Assembly: GCA_032622095.1 (NCBI GenBank)
Contig: CP136066.1
Coordinates: 97,611,319-97,675,318, forward strand
Direction: 5' to 3'
DNA length: 64,000 nucleotides
Source: Siphonodentalium dalli
Taxonomy: Eukaryota > Mollusca > Scaphopoda > Gadilida > Siphonodentaliidae
The position numbers and the translations under genes were made by a program. The notes under the pieces are model-generated. The model saw nothing but the letters and a program-made list of their open reading frames with translations. It did not search any database and had not been told where the DNA came from. Positions 10,484 to 17,741 of this stretch are shown here, piece by piece. How positions within the stretch are numbered: position 1 is the first letter of the stretch; every line of letters begins with the position of its first letter.

Positions 10484-11149
10484 ATGGGTCCAATTAACCA
10501 TAGCTCCATACCATTTGAACCTTGTTCTAGTATTTGCATCACCGGACCAACTGGTTCTGGTAAGACGAGATGGGTCTACAGATTCCTGCAAAATCTTAAT
10601 GGAATGTATTCTAGAGATCCACCTAAGAAAATAATGTACTGTTACGGTATTTATCAAAATTTCTATGATGAAATTGAATCATCAATCGAAAATTTGGTCA
10701 TGCATCAAGGATTACCTACCCAAACAGAAATCGAAGAATTTGCTGACGGTAAACATAATATGTTAATATTAGACGACTTGATGCATCGCATTATTGACCA
10801 AAAAGAGATTGAAACACTATTTACGCAGCAAACTCATCATCGCTGTCTTTCGGTGCTGTTTATTTCACAAAATTTATACGCACAAGGCAAGGCTGCGAGA
10901 ACTATAGCCTTAAACACAGGATATCTAATTTTATTCAAAAATTTGAGGGATGGATCACAAATTTCCACATTGGGTAGACAATTGTATCCCGGTAAATCTA
11001 AAGTACTCATTGAGGCATACAAGGATTGTATGAAGAAACCATTTGCGTATCTTATAATAGATATGTCCCCTCACACTGAGGATAAATACAGGCTACGAAC
11101 AGACGTGTTTCCCAACCAAGACCCTATAATTTACGTACCTACTACGTAA
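10484..11149 (+). CDS. ATP: A32-like genome-packaging ATPase (FtsK/HerA superfamily)
   Basis: This ATPase would pump DNA into capsids, as in other Polintons, adintoviruses and related large DNA viruses. The 221-residue protein has a Walker A loop GPTGSGKT at 21-28, a Walker B strand LILDDLM at 94-100 with the paired aspartates, and a following strand SVLFISQN (123-130) that carries the family's polar sensor residue. Length is normal for Polinton ATPases. The frame is open from a GTG at 10466, but in a eukaryotic element the ATG at 10484 is the sensible start. It is first in the rightward string, 40 nt before the next gene, with TATA boxes upstream. Confidence 0.93.
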   Translation: MGPINHSSIPFEPCSSICITGPTGSGKTRWVYRFLQNLNGMYSRDPPKKIMYCYGIYQNFYDEIESSIENLVMHQGLPTQTEIEEFADGKHNMLILDDLMHRIIDQKEIETLFTQQTHHRCLSVLFISQNLYAQGKAARTIALNTGYLILFKNLRDGSQISTLGRQLYPGKSKVLIEAYKDCMKKPFAYLIIDMSPHTEDKYRLRTDVFPNQDPIIYVPTT

Positions 11150-11189
11150 TAAGAAGGGGACAGTATCGGAGCTGAGTCGTGACGATAAA

Positions 11190-11513
11190 ATGAGTCGATT
11201 ATTACGTAATGAGTTGAATTTTGTCAGACTATTGACATCAACCCAATCAAGATCTCAACGAAACGCATTATTGACATCGATAACTAATAATCAGTTGAAA
11301 GTTCTGGTTGAAATTACGATCAATTTACTACATGATAGTTTAACAGTTACAGTTCAACAAAAAGCTAAATTACGGCGATATAAATCATTTTATATATTCT
11401 TGAGTGATAAATCTGTGAGTTTGTTGAGGAAAAGAAAAAGTGTGAATAATCACTCAACCGCCATTACTTTGATGTTGAACATCGTTGAACCTAAATTGAA
11501 ACAGTTTTTGTGA
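11190..11513 (+). CDS. Small conserved-type Polinton protein of unknown function
   Basis: The 107-residue basic protein has the look of a small family recurrent in animal Polintons next to the ATPase. An N-terminal helix is followed by a segment around VEITINLLHD, then a basic KAKLRRYKSFYIFLSDKS region and a lysine/arginine cluster near residues 80-84. It is probably all helical. No catalytic motif is visible. Its TGA stop shares its last base with the ATG of the next gene (TGATG at 11511-11515). Family membership is from recollection of pattern, not a search; a role in the virion or in DNA binding would be a guess. Confidence 0.72.
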   Translation: MSRLLRNELNFVRLLTSTQSRSQRNALLTSITNNQLKVLVEITINLLHDSLTVTVQQKAKLRRYKSFYIFLSDKSVSLLRKRKSVNNHSTAITLMLNIVEPKLKQFL

Positions 11514-11881
11514 TGGAGTCTGTGAAGAAAACTGTTTTGATCCCGTATGAAAGATATATGAGGTACACTGAAAAAAGTGAACACAAAAAAGTTTCATCGG
11601 AGTCTAACATTGAACACAGCGACATCTCGGCAAACAATAGTAGCCCTTCCGATGAAATGGATAAAGAAATGGACCCGATGAATAATCAGATTGTTAATAC
11701 AGTTCAAACGACTGAACCTCAGGATGCAATCCAAAAATCAGAAGTTAACACATCGAAAAAGACACGTACCAAGCAAAGAAAAAAGAAAATAAGAGGGGTT
11801 AAGCGTGAAATATCTAGACCTCCTGGTATAATCGCCGGTAAGCTGACCAAGATAAAGAAGAAACGTTGGCTATCACTGTGA
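11513..11881 (+). CDS. Basic-tailed Polinton protein of unknown function
   Basis: This 122-residue protein starts MESVKKTVLIPYERYMR. The central part is polar and acidic, the stretch from about 80 to 97 is packed with lysine and arginine (KKTRTKQRKKKIRG), and it ends in a short RPPGIIAGKL ... WLSL tail. The organisation suggests an intrinsically disordered, nucleic-acid-binding or nuclear protein. The ATG at 11513 overlaps the preceding stop by one base. It ends 5 nt before the integrase ATG. I cannot assign a function. Confidence 0.72.
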   Translation: MESVKKTVLIPYERYMRYTEKSEHKKVSSESNIEHSDISANNSSPSDEMDKEMDPMNNQIVNTVQTTEPQDAIQKSEVNTSKKTRTKQRKKKIRGVKREISRPPGIIAGKLTKIKKKRWLSL

Positions 11882-11886
11882 ACAAT

Positions 11887-12996
11887 ATGACCGATTGGAA
11901 AGATTATTTGAGTTCAATTTATTTTAATCCGGGTCACCCCGCATCGCCCTCAGGAGCTACAAAGTTGCATCAGACTGTAAAATCTGAAAATAAGCACAAC
12001 ATTTCCAAGCGCGAGATTGTGACGTGGCTACAAAATCATGGAAGTTATTCCCTGACAAAAAGTGTTAGACGAAAATTCCCGAGGTCTCGTGTTATTGTAA
12101 ACGCTTCAGACAGTCAATGGGATGGAGACCTCATGGATATGAATGATGTTTCCAAAGACAACGACAATTACACCTACGTGTTAGTAATGATTGACATTTT
12201 TTCTAGGAAGTTATGGTGTGAAGCTATAAAGAGGAAAACTGCAATTAATGTGATCAATGCTATGAAACATATATTTGAAGGTGGAAGAACCCCGCGCGTC
12301 CTCCGAACGGATCGCGGTTCGGAGTTCACAAACAAACGGGTCAAAAGTTACCTTAAGGGTCTTCATATATCTCAAATTTTTACTCAAAACGAAATGAAAG
12401 CCAATTATTCGGAACGGGTCATAAAAACTATAAAGCAGAAGATTTCGCGTTATATGATAAAGCATAATAATGCTAGATATATCGACATTCTACAAGATAT
12501 TGTGAAAAGTTATAACCATACAATACATCGTTCGTTAGGCACCACCCCTGACTCCATAACTGTTGAGAATGAAGATGAGTCTCGTCTCGATCAGTGGTTA
12601 ATAAGACAGAAGGGAGGTGTTAAAAGTAAATTGAAGAAAAAGTTCAAATACAATGTAAATGATATCGTTAGAATATCACACACCAAAGCAGTTTTTGACC
12701 GAGAATATTCTCAGAAATGGACTGGAGAGTTGTTCAAAGTGACTAAGAGGTTTTACAGGCAGAACATATCCTTGTATACATTGACAGATTTCTTGGATGA
12801 AAACATTGAGGGTGCTTTCTACGAGTCAGAACTTCAAGGGGTGCGCGTTGATGACGAAACAGTTTACAGAATAGATAAAATTGTCAAAAAGAGGAAACGA
12901 AAGGGTCAAACTGAAGTCCTGGTGCACTGGCATTCATGGCCTGACAAATTTAATTCATGGATTTTAGAGTCTGATGTCGACAGATATCAAAATTAA
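11887..12996 (+). CDS. INT: Polinton retroviral-type integrase with chromodomain
   Basis: The enzyme joins the element's ends to chromosomal DNA and makes the 6-bp duplications. The 369-residue protein has an N-terminal Polinton-type domain (GHPASPSG ... ITWLQ-like region, 15-60). It also has an RNase-H-fold catalytic core with the triad D81 (in WDGDLMDM), D142 (in RTDRGSEF) and E176 (in YSERVIKTIK), and an SH3-like stretch near 235-290. The C-terminal chromodomain (about 327-369) contains VLVHWHSWPDKFNSW, with the aromatic residues that hold methylated histone tails in other chromodomains. All catalytic residues are present. The frame is open from a TTG at 11866, but the ATG at 11887 is preferred. 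The 3' end overlaps the next frame by 23 nt. Confidence 0.95.
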   Translation: MTDWKDYLSSIYFNPGHPASPSGATKLHQTVKSENKHNISKREIVTWLQNHGSYSLTKSVRRKFPRSRVIVNASDSQWDGDLMDMNDVSKDNDNYTYVLVMIDIFSRKLWCEAIKRKTAINVINAMKHIFEGGRTPRVLRTDRGSEFTNKRVKSYLKGLHISQIFTQNEMKANYSERVIKTIKQKISRYMIKHNNARYIDILQDIVKSYNHTIHRSLGTTPDSITVENEDESRLDQWLIRQKGGVKSKLKKKFKYNVNDIVRISHTKAVFDREYSQKWTGELFKVTKRFYRQNISLYTLTDFLDENIEGAFYESELQGVRVDDETVYRIDKIVKKRKRKGQTEVLVHWHSWPDKFNSWILESDVDRYQN

Positions 12997-13474
12997 TAAG
13001 AGCAAGCTATCCGATGGGGAAACCATTACAATCATGAATAATAGAACAGATACCTTGACGAATATGTTTCAAACAGAACGCGGTCGTCTACATATGAATC
13101 TCCTTAAATGGATAGGAATTACGATTATGGTAATAACTCTGTCACTACCGGTTATAATAGTTCCAAAGAAGATACCACGTCAGACGGGGGACTATGAATT
13201 ACGGCATACGAACGAGTCACGCCCCCATGATTACGAACAACACCCCTGTGGGTTCGTGAAAAAGTGGACAATACGATCAAACATTACTGTTACATTATGT
13301 AATAATCAAGGGCGCATTTATACACACATTAGGCGAGTTGTGAATAACACTCCCGCGATTATAAGTATTCCGTATAACCAGTGGTCTGCCTTCAAGTATA
13401 TATTCAGTGATGTTGATAAAACTATAAGAGAAGAGATGAACATTGATTCTCATTTGAAACAAAATAGAAACTAG
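12974..13474 (+). CDS. Membrane-anchored protein with a PC4-like domain
   Basis: This 166-residue protein has one clear membrane segment at about 43-63 (LLKWIGITIMVITLSLPVII). The C-terminal half (93-152) resembles the PC4/p15 single-stranded-DNA-binding fold: beta strands around ITVTLCNNQG and IYTHIRR, then SIPYNQWSAFKYIF, where PC4 proteins have a conserved Q-W leading into the helix. The same pattern occurs twice in the protein at 16849-17409. The start could be 12974 (overlapping the integrase by 23 nt) or the in-frame ATGs at 13034 or 13064. If the PC4 reading is right, a membrane-bound nucleic-acid-binding protein in the capsid gene cluster could be a virion component. The PC4 assignment rests on eye alignment only. 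Confidence 0.6.
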   Translation: MSTDIKINKSKLSDGETITIMNNRTDTLTNMFQTERGRLHMNLLKWIGITIMVITLSLPVIIVPKKIPRQTGDYELRHTNESRPHDYEQHPCGFVKKWTIRSNITVTLCNNQGRIYTHIRRVVNNTPAIISIPYNQWSAFKYIFSDVDKTIREEMNIDSHLKQNRN

Positions 13475-13478
13475 TCAT

Positions 13479-13916
13479 ATGGATAATTATTATCTGTACC
13501 TGACTAGCGACGATTCCATAGATAAATATCCAGATAATCGTCCTCTCGACTTCACAATAGAGTTACCTGGTGTATTAATATTGGAAGGGGCGTGGTTATG
13601 TTGTTTGAAAGACATAAACATAACTGACCATATAGACACGGATTTATTATATATTTGTTCGGACATATGTGGAGAATCAATAGCCTGCGACACATCATAC
13701 CCCATCCTCCGGGTTATAAAGAGAGACACACGTGATACGGGTCATTGGCGGAGTTTTGAGGACTCATTCTACATAAACGTAAGACAGGATAAACTTCAGC
13801 GTCTCAGGATTTTTATAAGAGGCGATAAACTTTCTAAAATAAATGCAGAAAAAAGAGTGACCTGTACACTACATCTGAAGAAACATGTCGATCACGTATA
13901 TTCCCGCAGATATTGA
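13479..13916 (+). CDS. Probable minor capsid (penton-type) protein
   Basis: The 145-residue protein starts MDNYYLYLTSDDSIDKYPDN and continues with a strand-rich pattern, including LEGAWLCCLKDINI. This matches the N-terminal signature seen in Polinton minor capsid proteins: a YLTSxxS-like start, an Asn/Pro-rich loop, then a GxW-containing strand. Such proteins are single jelly rolls forming capsid vertices. At 145 residues it is short for that family, so it could be a trimmed version or a related virion protein. It starts 4 nt after the previous stop and overlaps the next gene by 32 nt, immediately upstream of the major capsid gene as expected. Confidence 0.6.
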   Translation: MDNYYLYLTSDDSIDKYPDNRPLDFTIELPGVLILEGAWLCCLKDINITDHIDTDLLYICSDICGESIACDTSYPILRVIKRDTRDTGHWRSFEDSFYINVRQDKLQRLRIFIRGDKLSKINAEKRVTCTLHLKKHVDHVYSRRY

Positions 13917-14217
13917 AATGTGGAGAAAACATTTCAGGGACATGATTAATGGGAAGTTAACGCCAGATAATGAGGGTCGCTACTTTATTGACAAAACTCA
14001 AAATAGCGATAGTGAAGAAGAAGACGTTCTAAAACCACATATTAACGTAGTGACACCCATAGCGCAAGCGATTGAAATGGCCAAAGCAGAAGTTGCAGAA
14101 AATAAGTTGACACAAGCACGTAAGACGTCAAAAAAAAACAATAAGAGGGTGTTACCTAACGATTTGGCTCATAACCCTAAGAAAGTGAAAACCACCACCT
14201 GGTTCGATAAACCATGA
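13885..14217 (+). CDS. Basic Polinton protein preceding the major capsid gene
   Basis: This 110-residue protein has an N-terminal segment IEMWRKHFRDMINGK, an acidic patch DSEEED (42-47), a predicted helix VTPIAQAIEMAKAEVA, and a basic tail with KKNNKR and KKVK that could be nuclear localisation signals. Polintons often have a small protein of this type beside the capsid genes; function unknown, possibly a core or accessory virion protein. Its TGA stop overlaps the major capsid ATG in ATGA (14214-14217). Confidence 0.7.
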   Translation: MSITYIPADIEMWRKHFRDMINGKLTPDNEGRYFIDKTQNSDSEEEDVLKPHINVVTPIAQAIEMAKAEVAENKLTQARKTSKKNNKRVLPNDLAHNPKKVKTTTWFDKP

Positions 14218-15476
14218 ATGAATACAGAGAGTACCATACCTCTAAATTGGCATTATTTGAATCGCCCACGGTTGACAGCGGAATACAAGCGACAGAATGG
14301 ATAAACTACAGACCCGTGAATCAGCTGACAGACACTGCAGCTTTAGAGTTCAATATTCCCGCCATGGCCACAACCTACATGGACCTCAAACGGACATTGC
14401 TACTTCTCAAACTCAAAATAACCAAGCAAGATGGTTCGGCTCTAACCGTTAATGACGATGTGGGTCTGATAAATGCACCCCTACATTCAATATTTTCGCA
14501 GGTCGATTTGAATATACAGCAAGTTCCCGTGAGTCAAGTCGGTCCGAATTATCCATACAAAGCATATTTCGATGTACTCTTAGAAACTGAACGTAAGGAA
14601 CAGCTACATGGACAAGCGTTCGAAAAGGACACGGCAGGTGGTATGGACCTGGCAGATTCGAAAAGCGGAAACTCTGGCCTGTATTACAGGTCCAAAACAA
14701 CCCGTACTAGTCAAATAATGGATATAATGGGATCAATTCAGCTTGACTTCTTCCAACAGGACAAATTACTACTAAATGGTCTCCCGCTCACGTTAAAATT
14801 CTGGCAGACGAGAGATGTTTTTAGACTGATGTATGCGGGAACCACTGAGACATACAAGTTGAAAATACAGGAAGCTAATTTGAGACTAGCCACTGTGAAA
14901 GTTAACCCCGGTGTATTACTCAGTCATACTGAGTCACTCAAGAAAAAGAACGCGTGTTATCCTTTTTCAAAATCTATCATAAAGACGTATACAGTGTCAA
15001 AAGGTGCATTCAGTTTGGGAGAAGATAATCTATTTCAAGGAAACGTACCCAGTAGCTGTATTATTGGCTTAGTATCATCAAAGGCTGAAAGCGGTTCACG
15101 CGATAAGAACCCGTTCAACTTTGCGACTTTTGGATGCAACTTCGTCGGATTTTACGTCAACGGGCAGTCTATGCCCGCCCAAGCACTCCAACCGAACTTT
15201 ACCAGTAAGGAATATGTAGAAGCTTACAATACGATAATAAAAGATGCGAAACGAAAAGCCGTTCATATTACTTATGAGGATTATGCGAAAGGTTATTGCA
15301 TATATCGGATAAACCCGCAAGGAATTAATCATGACAGGGTCATACCACACAAAGGTCACACACGCCTCGAGATTAAATTCTCATCGGCTTTGAAAGACAA
15401 TTGTACTGTAATCGTATACGCAAAATTTCCTGCCGTTCTCAAAGTTGACGAGAGTCGTAAAGTTTGCATTGAATAA
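14214..15476 (+). CDS. MCP: Major capsid protein (hexon-like double jelly roll)
   Basis: The 420-residue protein would form the pseudo-hexagonal capsomers. The opening is typical of Polinton capsid proteins: SKLALFESPTVDSGIQATEW, then a segment of the NQLTDTAALEFNIP kind and the strand YMDLKRTLLLLKLKI. Downstream parts include QVDLNIQQVPVS, HGQAFEKDTAGGMD and a C-terminal strand-rich region ending near VIVYAKFPAVLKVD. Length fits the family. There is no stop or frameshift, so capsid assembly is plausibly retained. It overlaps the preceding gene by 4 nt and the following protease ATG by 1 nt (TAATG at 15474-15478). Confidence 0.93.
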   Translation: MNEYREYHTSKLALFESPTVDSGIQATEWINYRPVNQLTDTAALEFNIPAMATTYMDLKRTLLLLKLKITKQDGSALTVNDDVGLINAPLHSIFSQVDLNIQQVPVSQVGPNYPYKAYFDVLLETERKEQLHGQAFEKDTAGGMDLADSKSGNSGLYYRSKTTRTSQIMDIMGSIQLDFFQQDKLLLNGLPLTLKFWQTRDVFRLMYAGTTETYKLKIQEANLRLATVKVNPGVLLSHTESLKKKNACYPFSKSIIKTYTVSKGAFSLGEDNLFQGNVPSSCIIGLVSSKAESGSRDKNPFNFATFGCNFVGFYVNGQSMPAQALQPNFTSKEYVEAYNTIIKDAKRKAVHITYEDYAKGYCIYRINPQGINHDRVIPHKGHTRLEIKFSSALKDNCTVIVYAKFPAVLKVDESRKVCIE

Positions 15477-15922
15477 TGAATACACGCGGACTCATGAGGG
15501 CGATAAATAGTTTCACAAACCATAATGAGATAGATGTTTGTCCCATAGACAAATTACCTCTTTATATCCAATATCCCCGGATGTATATAGTTAACACAGA
15601 CGAGAGTAGCCAACCTGGACGCCACTGGATATTGATGACATTCCAGGAACATAACGTATCAGAGTTCTTCGACCCTATGGGATTAAAACCCGAGTGTTAC
15701 AACGGACGATTTAAACACGTGTTGTTATTGAATGGACCTCGTTACGAGTGCAATGCTTACAGATTACAGGGTTCTAATATATGTGGTCCCTATTGCATAT
15801 ACTTTGCATTCTATAAACTGTGCGGATACAGTCTAGAAAATATAATGAGACGTTTCAGTGCCAATAATTATATGTATAATGATTTAATTATTAAGGATTT
15901 TATGTTGAAATATATTCTGTAA
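15476..15922 (+). CDS. PRO: Adenain-like maturation cysteine protease
   Basis: This is the C5/C48-type (Ulp1-fold) protease that processes virion proteins. The 148-residue protein shows the catalytic layout: H50 in RHWIL, D66 in FFDPMG, Q98 in RLQGSN (oxyanion hole) and nucleophile C103 in NICGPYC. All four are present in the correct order and spacing. Length is short but close to other Polinton proteases. The start ATG shares a base with the capsid stop. An AATAAA poly(A) signal follows at 15979-15984, so the rightward transcript probably ends here. Confidence 0.94.
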   Translation: MNTRGLMRAINSFTNHNEIDVCPIDKLPLYIQYPRMYIVNTDESSQPGRHWILMTFQEHNVSEFFDPMGLKPECYNGRFKHVLLLNGPRYECNAYRLQGSNICGPYCIYFAFYKLCGYSLENIMRRFSANNYMYNDLIIKDFMLKYIL

Positions 15923-16037
15923 ACGCTCTTCATTAGCGACAACGAGAGAAACACTCTTTAAATTATATTATGTATATAAATAAAATATTGTAAATACAAT
16001 CATTTATCGTTCTTATATTATCATATGTATGACTGGG

Positions 16038-16076
<39 letters not shown>

Positions 16077-16261
16077 CTGGGTTGAGAGGGTGGGGGTGGG
16101 GGGGGTCTGTGGAGAGAGTCCGGTGAGGTGGTATTAGGTCTGTTGTCAAAACAAACAAAAAAATCTATTGTTTTTGTTTGTTTCGTCAAAAGCCTAAAAA
16201 ACAAAGGTATGTGAGCCATCCCCCCGAATGAAAAAAATAGATAATCGATACATATATATAT
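15923..16261. other. Convergent intergenic region with poly(A) signals and microsatellite
   Basis: This separates the rightward protease from the leftward TBP-like gene. It contains AATAAA for the protease at 15979-15984, a (TA)n microsatellite at about 16041-16074, and a G-rich block (about 16078-16105) resembling the GGGTGGGGG blocks scattered in the host DNA. The reverse-strand AATAAA of the TBP-like gene is at 16261-16266 and overlaps its stop codon. Confidence 0.7.
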
Positions 16262-16786
16262 TTATTCTGAAAGTAATTCAAGTTCACATATGGTAGGATA
16301 TACAATATTTAACATCTGCTTTTCACTTTTAATGCCCGTAATCACAATTTTTCCATTATGAAAGCATGTAAAATGTATTTTCTCACGTCTGAACATTGCC
16401 GCAGGGAACAGCTCTAATTCGTAAGAACATTCCATAAGTTTCACTAAAATGTTTAAGTCAAGTTTTCCATTTAACTGACAAAATGCAGACATTGTCAAAA
16501 ATTTTATGGAATTTAATCTCACTCGCCAACCACATTTTTGAATATGTCGAGCGTACCGACGCAATCGAACTCGTGTCTGTTTGACACTATCAGAAAGCCC
16601 GTTAACAACGATTTTACCCGTGTTAAACACGAGGCAACATCCACCGAATTTAGAATGTTTCCATACAACTCCGCTAAACTTTTTGGAATTGTATTCAATG
16701 TTCGAACAGCCGAGTGTCAAATCCCTTAGATTAATAGAACAGTTCAAATCTGCAGAACATACGACATTAGTTATTCGTAGCATCAT
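16262..16786 (-). CDS. TATA-box-binding protein (TBP) homologue
   Basis: This 174-residue protein is essentially a bare TBP core, the saddle that binds the TATA box and nucleates RNA polymerase initiation. Two direct repeats are visible. Repeat 1 has TNVVCSADLNC (6-16), IEYNSKKFSGVVW (30-42) and VFNTGKIVVNG (53-63); a YARHIQKCGW linker (78-87) follows. Repeat 2 has YELELFPAAMFRR (122-134) and CFHNGKIVITG (141-151). The four aromatics that kink DNA in TBP correspond to F37, F54, F127 and F142, all retained. The groove asparagine is kept in repeat 1 (N7) but looks like T98 in repeat 2. It starts 62 nt after the PC4-like gene, and the only poly(A) signal is at its own stop, so both may share one RNA. 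The frame is open 11 codons upstream of the ATG, without another Met. Confidence 0.92.
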   Translation of the reverse strand: MMLRITNVVCSADLNCSINLRDLTLGCSNIEYNSKKFSGVVWKHSKFGGCCLVFNTGKIVVNGLSDSVKQTRVRLRRYARHIQKCGWRVRLNSIKFLTMSAFCQLNGKLDLNILVKLMECSYELELFPAAMFRREKIHFTCFHNGKIVITGIKSEKQMLNIVYPTICELELLSE

Positions 16787-16848
16787 AGGAGTAATGTTTA
16801 GATCAATGTCTGCATCCGGTTAATCAAACACGTTCTATCGCCGTTGGG

Positions 16849-17409
16849 TCAGCATTCCATACATCTTAAAGATCCTTCCTGGTTTTGGTGATCGTCGGTC
16901 AAATAGCACTGCACAGTCTGATCAATTTCAGGAATATTAGCACACAGGACGAATATAGCTCCAACTAGTTCTTCAAATTGGTCGAATGTCAGAGATATTC
17001 CGTATTTGGTTGCACACAAATCATCTGAATGTTCAGGCAGCCAATACCTGCGAATGTCAACACGCGGGATGCCGCTCTTTATCGTAATGAAGAAATTCCC
17101 TCCGATATGACGTCTCATGAATACATCGTCTTCACCGGTACGATAACTGACCACTTCTTGATGTATATCTGCTAAGTAAGATTTCAACTCTTTGAATCTC
17201 CTTAGATTTAATGTTATTCCAGATTTTGTCGGAAATTTATGGCCCGCAGAACTTTCACCGCACTCTCGTATGTGTATATACAGATTTCCCTGGAATCGGC
17301 CGTCAAATAGGAAAATGTCATTTCCTAACGGGGCCAAGCATTGTGGATGGAACGCCCTCTCGTTGGTTTCAGTCCGTTGGTTTCCTTCAACATCGGGTTG
17401 ATCAGTCAT
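16849..17409 (-). CDS. Double PC4-like (transcriptional coactivator p15 type) protein
   Basis: PC4 binds single-stranded and melted promoter DNA and cooperates with TBP-dependent initiation in eukaryotes. The 186-residue protein has two copies of the pattern. Unit 1 (about 32-83) has YIHIRE, PTKSGITL and the helix RRFKELKSYL. Unit 2 (about 100-155) has VDIRRYW, ATKYGISLT and FDQFEELVGAIF. PC4 itself works as a dimer, so the two units may form an intramolecular one. The ATG at 17409 is preferred; the frame continues to 17451. A TTTTCTTATTTTCCAG splice-acceptor-like string (17431-17446) just upstream could belong to a 5' leader intron. The gene is first in a leftward pair with the TBP homologue. 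The family call is by eye and a profile search would settle it. Confidence 0.78.
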   Translation of the reverse strand: MTDQPDVEGNQRTETNERAFHPQCLAPLGNDIFLFDGRFQGNLYIHIRECGESSAGHKFPTKSGITLNLRRFKELKSYLADIHQEVVSYRTGEDDVFMRRHIGGNFFITIKSGIPRVDIRRYWLPEHSDDLCATKYGISLTFDQFEELVGAIFVLCANIPEIDQTVQCYLTDDHQNQEGSLRCMEC

Positions 17410-17520
17410 TGTTTTTTTATTTTGAACCTGGAAAATAAGAAAACAAAACATTACTTATCAGTTACACATCGAGAATACAAAAGTCCGAAAGGAGTCCGCT
17501 CATGCGTTTGATGGATGTTG

Positions 17521-17700
17521 GGTGTGGGGGAGGCCCGCCCCCGCCCGCCCCCCGCCCGCCCTGGGGATGGGGGGAGCCCCGCCCCGCCCGCCCTGGGGAG
17601 GGGGAGGCCCGCCCGCCCGCCCGCCCGCCCGCCCTGGGGAGGGGAGCCCCGCCCCGCCCTGTCGCCCTGGGGGGAGGGGAGGCCCGTCCCGCCCGCATAC
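17521..17700. promoter_or_regulatory. GC-rich tract between two divergent genes
   Basis: About 180 bp of almost pure G/C, made of imperfect units such as CCCGCCCGCCCTGGGGAGGG, sits in an otherwise AT-rich element. It lies exactly between the leftward PC4/TBP pair and the rightward gene at 17742. It contains many GGGCGG/CCCGCC boxes and G-runs able to form G-quadruplexes. It could be a bidirectional promoter core or simply a GC satellite insertion. The frames open through it in several registers are compositional artefacts. Confidence 0.55.
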
Positions 17701-17741
17701 TCAATAAGAATAAGAAAATTGAGTCATTGAGTCAGTTCATT

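Noticed and set aside
17409-17510. Possible 40-nt 5' intron giving an alternative start for the PC4-like gene at about 17504
   Set aside because: An in-frame join is possible, but an intron of about 40 nt is too short for typical animal splicing; the ATG at 17409 suffices.
17462-17740. Several overlapping proline/glycine/arginine-rich frames on both strands
   Set aside because: They are produced by the GC-only tract, which is open in all registers; no real gene is implied.
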